Of a stretch of 11,835 nucleotides of DNA, positions 8,508 to 11,835 are shown in pieces (position 1 is the first letter of the stretch; every line of letters begins with the position of its first letter). The translations under genes were made by a program, and so were the position numbers. Under the pieces are notes generated by a model that was given only the letters and a program-made list of their open reading frames with translations, had not been told where the DNA came from and ran no database searches. Origin of the DNA: Phoronis ovalis (Eukaryota; Phoronida; Phoronidae); contig JAOXYB010049891.1 of the NCBI GenBank assembly GCA_028565635.1, positions 1 through 11,835 of the forward strand, read 5' to 3'.

Positions 8508-9275
8508 TTAGATTTTTGGGAGGCGGCATTCCTTGGGGGGGGGGTCCGAGAATCGAATTGGTAGAGAACATTTCTTAGGGGGTCGGGAATTGAGAGAGGA
8601 CATTTAATATGTGAAACAGAAAATGTATATGAATATTTAGAGTAAATGAACGAAGACTCCGATAAAAACATATCTACAATGTGTGTGAAAGAAACAACCC
8701 ATAACGCATTTGACTTCTTAAAATCATCAAATATCGTATTCCTTAACCATTTCCAAACGTAATTTCTTTATTTTAAAACTACATCTAACACTTATTATTT
8801 CGATTGTCGTGTAACACCTTAACAAGCAACCAGTAGCAAACAGATTTTTACTTTTCCTATCATTTAGCTTTACTGGTAGCTTTACTATGCACACGTCCAG
8901 ACTAAATATTCAAACTGTGTAGGAATCTAATTTTAACTTCAGTTTCAAGAAATTAAACTTTGATTTAATAATAAGTAAAACAAAAAAAATAATGACGATT
9001 CGAAAGTCATAACTAACCAAAAGGCATGTACTAGTTGAACACAATTTCGTAGTAAATGTATAATTATGAAGTACAATTCGTATTTTTCCACCACAGCCGG
9101 ACGTCGTGGTACTACCATTAAACATCAATTTTCTTTTTGGATGTGGTTTGCGTGTCAAAAACAAGATTTAGACATAAAGCCACTAATATCATTAAAATAA
9201 ACTGTGCCATTAAACACAACTTCAAGGACTATGTATCAAATTAGGACTCTACCTTCATTCTATCAGAGATAGCAA
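8508..9275. other. Non-coding stretch
   Basis: Contains a G10 run at 8535-8544 next to a second G-rich patch (8577-8586). The minus-strand frames here are short and have no signal peptide, domain or splice support. Nothing else is seen. Confidence 0.55.
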
Positions 9276-9480
9276 GATGATGCGGCGAGAATATTGGCGT
9301 GACAAAAAAGAAATGATGGGTTGAGTGCAAATTAGGGTGGGTATGTGACGAGGATCAAATGTATGGTGATAGCTGATGGCGTGAGATGGCGATGGCATAG
9401 GCTATGGTGATAGATAAGGACGACGGGTGATGTGACAATAGTTGATGACGTGGTGCTAGATGACAATGTGCTGGTTGCAT
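9276..9480. repeat. Degenerate GATG-rich tract
   Basis: A purine-rich plus-strand stretch in which GATG, ATGGTGAT, GATGGCG and GACG words recur without a fixed period. A similar shorter tract lies at 6180-6250 (GGTGGTGATGGATGATGG), also downstream of copy A's 3' end and sharing GAGTGCAAA. It may be an old microsatellite, possibly part of the duplicated unit. It ends at a run of T (9484-9494). Confidence 0.5.
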
Positions 9481-9517
9481 CGGTTTTTTTTTTTCTTCAA
9501 CAAATTTTGTCCGAAGC

Positions 9518-9820
9518 TTTACTCAGAAAGTATTGGTCAAATTTAAATTGAATTTTGCAGAAATGTTTGTTTTTCGTTTGATTATGAAGGTTGACTTCCA
9601 TCTTTAATCCAAAATGGCGGCCTTTTTAAAAATATATTATTTGATAACTCGGAAAATACTGGACCGATTTCACAGCAACTTGGATAAAAATGTTTGCTAG
9701 GTTCTGGAAATGAAAATTTGAAAGCGGCCATATTGGATTCAAAAAGTGAAAAGTGTCATGTGAAAACACATATTCTTTGATAACTGGTAAAGTATTGGAC
9801 TGACTTCAACGAAAAAATTG
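9518..9820. repeat. Composite dispersed repeat, three related modules with inverted parts
   Basis: Three diverged modules start at about 9518 (TTACTCAGAAAGTATTGGTC), 9640 (TTGATAACTCGGAAAATACT) and 9776 (TTTGATAACTGGTAAAGTAT, cut short). Module 1 ends in TTAATCCAAAATGGCGGCC. Module 2 carries GCGGCCATATTGGATTC, which is close to the reverse complement of that word, so the pair could fold back. This style of repeat is familiar to me from lophotrochozoan genomes; no ORF or transposase is present. Confidence 0.6.
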
Positions 9821-10481
9821 TAATATTGTCATTTTATTCTACCTTGGGAACGCTCTTATTTTACAACTCATTTGGCTTTAAATATATCAAAACAATTTAA
9901 AATTTAAATGGTTTATAAACCTTATTTCTATATATATAAGCTTTCACCCTCCACGAAATAATAATATCAATATATCATGTATAGCATCCTGCTGCTAAAG
10001 AGCATCTTTACAGGCTTTTTGCTCCGGATGTATTTATATCTCCTTACATTATCGTCAAAAAATAATAAGAAACTTTATAAGATTTTTTTCAGACTTCAGG
10101 CTATATAATACAGAGGGTATATTATTATTTTATAATTATAGAAAAATCATCTTTATGTTTTATTATCTTCCAAGTTTGTACTTTCTCGATATTGTATGAA
10201 TAAGCATGTTTATCGTTAAGCAATACCACGGTTTATCTAACTGAAGCTTTCAATTTCGCACTGTTATTACTTGTTATCATATTTATTATAGATTCCTCTA
10301 TCAGTGTATTTTTGCTCCTATTTTTCAAAAATAAGCTTATAATGGATTGCCTATTGTACGTAGGCAAATACAATCTGCATGCACTATTAACTGTAGTGTA
10401 TATATTAAAAGTACTAACAACATTTCGTAGAATTACAGAAAATACTGATGACAAAGTCTGAGTGATAGTTTTGAACTATAC
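9821..10481. other. Non-coding AT-rich stretch downstream of copy B
   Basis: No gene is seen. A 73-codon minus-strand frame (10454-10233) is open, but it is AT-driven and has no counterpart downstream of copy A. It may include the distal 3' flank of copy B. Confidence 0.55.
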
Positions 10482-10487
10482 TTTATT
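10482..10487 (-). promoter_or_regulatory. Possible polyadenylation signal of copy B
   Basis: AATAAA on the minus strand, about 340 nt past the first TAG and 200 nt past the second. It is followed within 50 nt by a T/G-rich stretch (ACTTTGTCATCAGTATTTTC). It could end a copy B transcript, but the distance and AT-richness make this tentative. Confidence 0.25.
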
Positions 10488-10688
10488 CATAATTTGTTTA
10501 CTATATACGTTTTGCCACTATTCCTCACTTATTTTGTAGTTTGACAGTTCCAAAACATCTAAAACACAAGTCTCCTGCGTGCAGTCGTCAGAGTACCTTA
10601 CATACAGAGTCACCTACTTGGTCAGTTAATTAGCTAGTCTGCAGCGAGTCTTTCAATTCTTCTGCTATAATGATGCCCAAACGTTTAC

Positions 10689-10823
10689 CTAACAAGCCCA
10701 CAATATATTACGCACGAAGTGGAATTCAAAGAAGTGCGTTTTTCTTTTTTCACTCCAAAGAGCACAGGATTCTTCCCTTTTCGCATTGGTTTTCCATATA
10801 CCACTAGAATCGATTTTTCTTGG
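10689..10823 (-). pseudogene. In-frame continuation of copy B beyond its TAG (44 codons, then a second TAG)
   Basis: Directly after TAG (10826-10824) the same frame stays open for 44 codons to a second TAG at 10691-10689. It encodes a segment with GIWKTNAKREESCALWSEKR near its centre. This matches copy A around AWKAEAKREASWTPWNTKRK: KRE is retained, and the first Trp of the WxxW motif is Cys here (TGG to TGT). The first TAG is therefore probably a nonsense change inside a once longer precursor. The context (GAA TAG CCA AGA) is not a known strong readthrough signal. Just past the second TAG, in another frame, 10689-10630 reads GKRLGIIIAEELKDSLQTS then TAA. This may be frameshifted tail or chance. 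Homology is seen; loss of function is inferred. Confidence 0.55.
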
Positions 10824-11363
10824 CTATTCAATACCCCAAGGAGAAAATTCTCCACTTTGGTTAGGTCCAGTGCCTTGTCTTTTAACTATTCTTTTCGTTC
10901 TTGTGTTCGATGAGGCCCAATGATCATCATTTACGGATTTGTCCACCCAAACAGCCCAAGGTGCTTCCCTTTTTTGTACTTCATCCCGTAACCCCCAATC
11001 AGTTTTTCGCCTTGATCTGCTATTCCATAGGGCTCTTAGCTTTATACTGGCACTAGACGTGTCACTGCTATCATGTAGCCAACCTAAAATCAGAAGTAAA
11101 AATACATGTTACCTATTAGCCCGCTACTAGTTTATTATGTAAAATAGAAGGTACTACGAAATTAAAATTCCTTATTATGATAAATAAATTAAAAAATCAT
11201 CTTCATACAGGGAATTTACTTTTTTAAATAGCGGTAACGAACATGCATCATTCATGTGCATCTTATTTCGCCGTGTTGGGTATATTGGCTTACCTTGTGA
11301 AATCAAAATTATATTATTTAACAAAACGATTACACAGACGAGCCAAATTGCTGTGGTACCCAT
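10824..11363 (-). CDS. Copy B: paralogous Trp-rich peptide precursor, ended early by an in-frame TAG
   Basis: The coding exons are 11363..11294 (23 codons plus 1 nt) and 11083..10824, with a 210-nt intron (AG|GTAAGC donor, ATTTTAG|G acceptor) in the same phase-1 position as copy A. The product is 109 aa up to TAG. The signal peptide is residues 1-23 (MGTTAIWLVCVIVLLNNIIL then ISQ), clearly homologous to copy A. A spacer runs to R-S-R-R at 46-49. KR sites at 61-62, 87-88 and 91-92 bound KTDWGLRDEVQ (50-60), segment 63-86 with EAPWAVWVDKSVNDDHW, dipeptide IV, and the tail QGTGPNQSGEFSPWGIE (93-109). Residues 64-79 align without gaps to copy A 64-79. Only one W-x-x-W (WAVW 66) remains, against four in A. 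The frame stays open past the stop (separate entry), so this may be a decaying or polymorphic copy or a truly shortened one. The exon model is well supported by comparison with copy A; whether it is functional is uncertain. Confidence 0.7.
11084..11293 (-). other. Phase-1 intron of copy B
   Basis: Begins GTAAGCCAATA and ends TTCTGATTTTAG on the minus strand. It has the same position and phase as the copy A intron but is 22 nt longer. Failure to splice would read through the donor into an open frame (giving a 62-codon shadow ORF), which is why the precursor is easily missed. Confidence 0.7.
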
Positions 11364-11424
11364 TTCTGTTGTTAATACTAATGTCGCTTCAGTTTTGAAT
11401 TATGGATTGGCGAATTCTCTTTAA

Positions 11425-11445
11425 TTCAAACAAAGTACCGTAAAA
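11425..11445 (-). promoter_or_regulatory. Conserved upstream block of copy B
   Basis: This is the counterpart of the copy A block, differing by one base, 62 nt from the start codon. A second shared motif, tatggattg, occurs at 11401-11409, 38 nt from the ATG (40 nt in copy A). Both copies also share CAGAAATGGGTAC over the start codon. The CAG just before AAATGG could alternatively be a splice acceptor for an untranslated first exon. Confidence 0.45.
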
Positions 11446-11835
11446 ATAGAATAATTTGATCTTAGTTTTAAATCAGAATATTAGGCAACACATGTCTTAC
11501 AACAAAATAAAATATATCTATTACTACAAGACATGCAAAGCAATGTTTATAGTATTTACTTAATTAGTAGAAGTAGTATTTTTTGTAGTAGTAGATGCTT
11601 GTACAAGCAGCATCTGTAGTAGATGCACTGTGTCAAAACAAAGCATCACTTGATTATTTACTGGACTAAAAAAATTCGTAAAGGATACACCAATTTCTGT
11701 TATTTTTGTACTAAATTTTCAGTACACATATGACGTTGCGTCAAATACTGGCGCACCACTGAAAAATTCCAATGTTCAATTTAATTTTCCTCCAATCGCG
11801 ATCTTGTTAATAAGTAAATTACAAAGTGTTATATA
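11446..11835. other. Non-coding stretch upstream of copy B
   Basis: Apart from the palindrome at 11593-11615 and TAGTAG-type words, nothing is recognised. It lies 5' of copy B on the minus strand, so distal promoter elements could be here. No third paralogue exon appears. Confidence 0.55.
11593..11615. repeat. Perfect palindrome within a TAGTAG-rich tract
   Basis: TGCTTGTACAAGCA (11596-11609) is a 14-bp perfect palindrome. It is overlapped by AGATGC...GCATCT arms (11593-11598 and 11610-11615) and flanked by GTAGTAGATGC words on both sides (11587-11598 and 11617-11626). It can form a small hairpin. It may be a slipped microsatellite with an inverted copy. Confidence 0.7.

Noticed and set aside
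10233-10454. Minus-strand 73-codon ORF
   Set aside because: AT-driven composition, no signal peptide or domain, and no equivalent downstream of copy A.
10719-11130. Two plus-strand frames of about 63 codons over copy B
   Set aside because: They are antisense shadows of the copy B second exon and have no features of their own.
11175-11363. Unspliced 62-codon minus-strand ORF
   Set aside because: Its first 23 codons are the real signal-peptide exon. The rest is translated intron beyond the AG|GTAAGC donor.

Overview
This is an AT-rich, repeat-bearing, gene-poor stretch of animal nuclear DNA. Introns with GT...AG borders, AATAAA signals, long gene-free tracts, poly-G/C runs and degenerate short repeats all point to a metazoan. 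The 9.5-9.8 kb repeat type ('aaaatggcggcc' modules joined to 'gataactcggaaaatactggaccgattt'-like modules) resembles dispersed repeats I associate with molluscs and other lophotrochozoans. That assignment is an inference from memory, not a proof. No bacterial, viral or organellar gene is visible, and there is no rRNA, tRNA or CRISPR array.

The only convincing genes are two tandem paralogues on the minus strand whose start codons lie about 4.1 kb apart. Copy A (7265 down to 6709) and copy B (11363 down to 10824) share one layout. A short first exon encodes a signal peptide and ends in phase 1 at an AG|GTAAG donor. A small intron follows (188 nt in A, 210 nt in B). A second exon then encodes a tryptophan-rich propeptide cut up by KR and RSRR basic sites. 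This is the architecture of a secreted peptide precursor (neuropeptide, peptide hormone or other furin/prohormone-convertase substrate). I do not recognise the family. Copy A encodes 122 residues with four W-x-x-W motifs. Copy B has an in-frame TAG after residue 109, yet the same frame continues for 44 more codons with further KR-bounded, Trp-containing segments matching copy A. It is therefore either shortened, decaying, polymorphic or read through. A 21-bp block 62-72 nt upstream of both start codons is almost identical and is probably a shared promoter or 5' leader element.

Layout: 1-5000 is AT-rich non-coding sequence holding a few weak, splice-compatible exon candidates on the plus strand (1481-3162). 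5060-5900 has somewhat higher GC, a degenerate dispersed repeat, a box-B-like segment and a 27-codon small ORF in a good Kozak context. 6441-6454 is a C13 run. 6675-7357 is copy A with its flanks. 7358-8280 is featureless. 8287-8507 is a five-unit tandem repeat. 9276-9480 is a degenerate GATG-rich tract. 9518-9820 is a composite repeat with inverted modules. 10482-11445 is copy B with its flanks. 11446-11835 is non-coding with a perfect palindrome.

How the genes work together: A and B appear to be products of a local duplication that each make a secreted, protease-processed precursor. The signal peptide, the RSRR site and the A-P-W-x-x-W-V-D-x-S-V-x-D-D-x-W core are the conserved elements.
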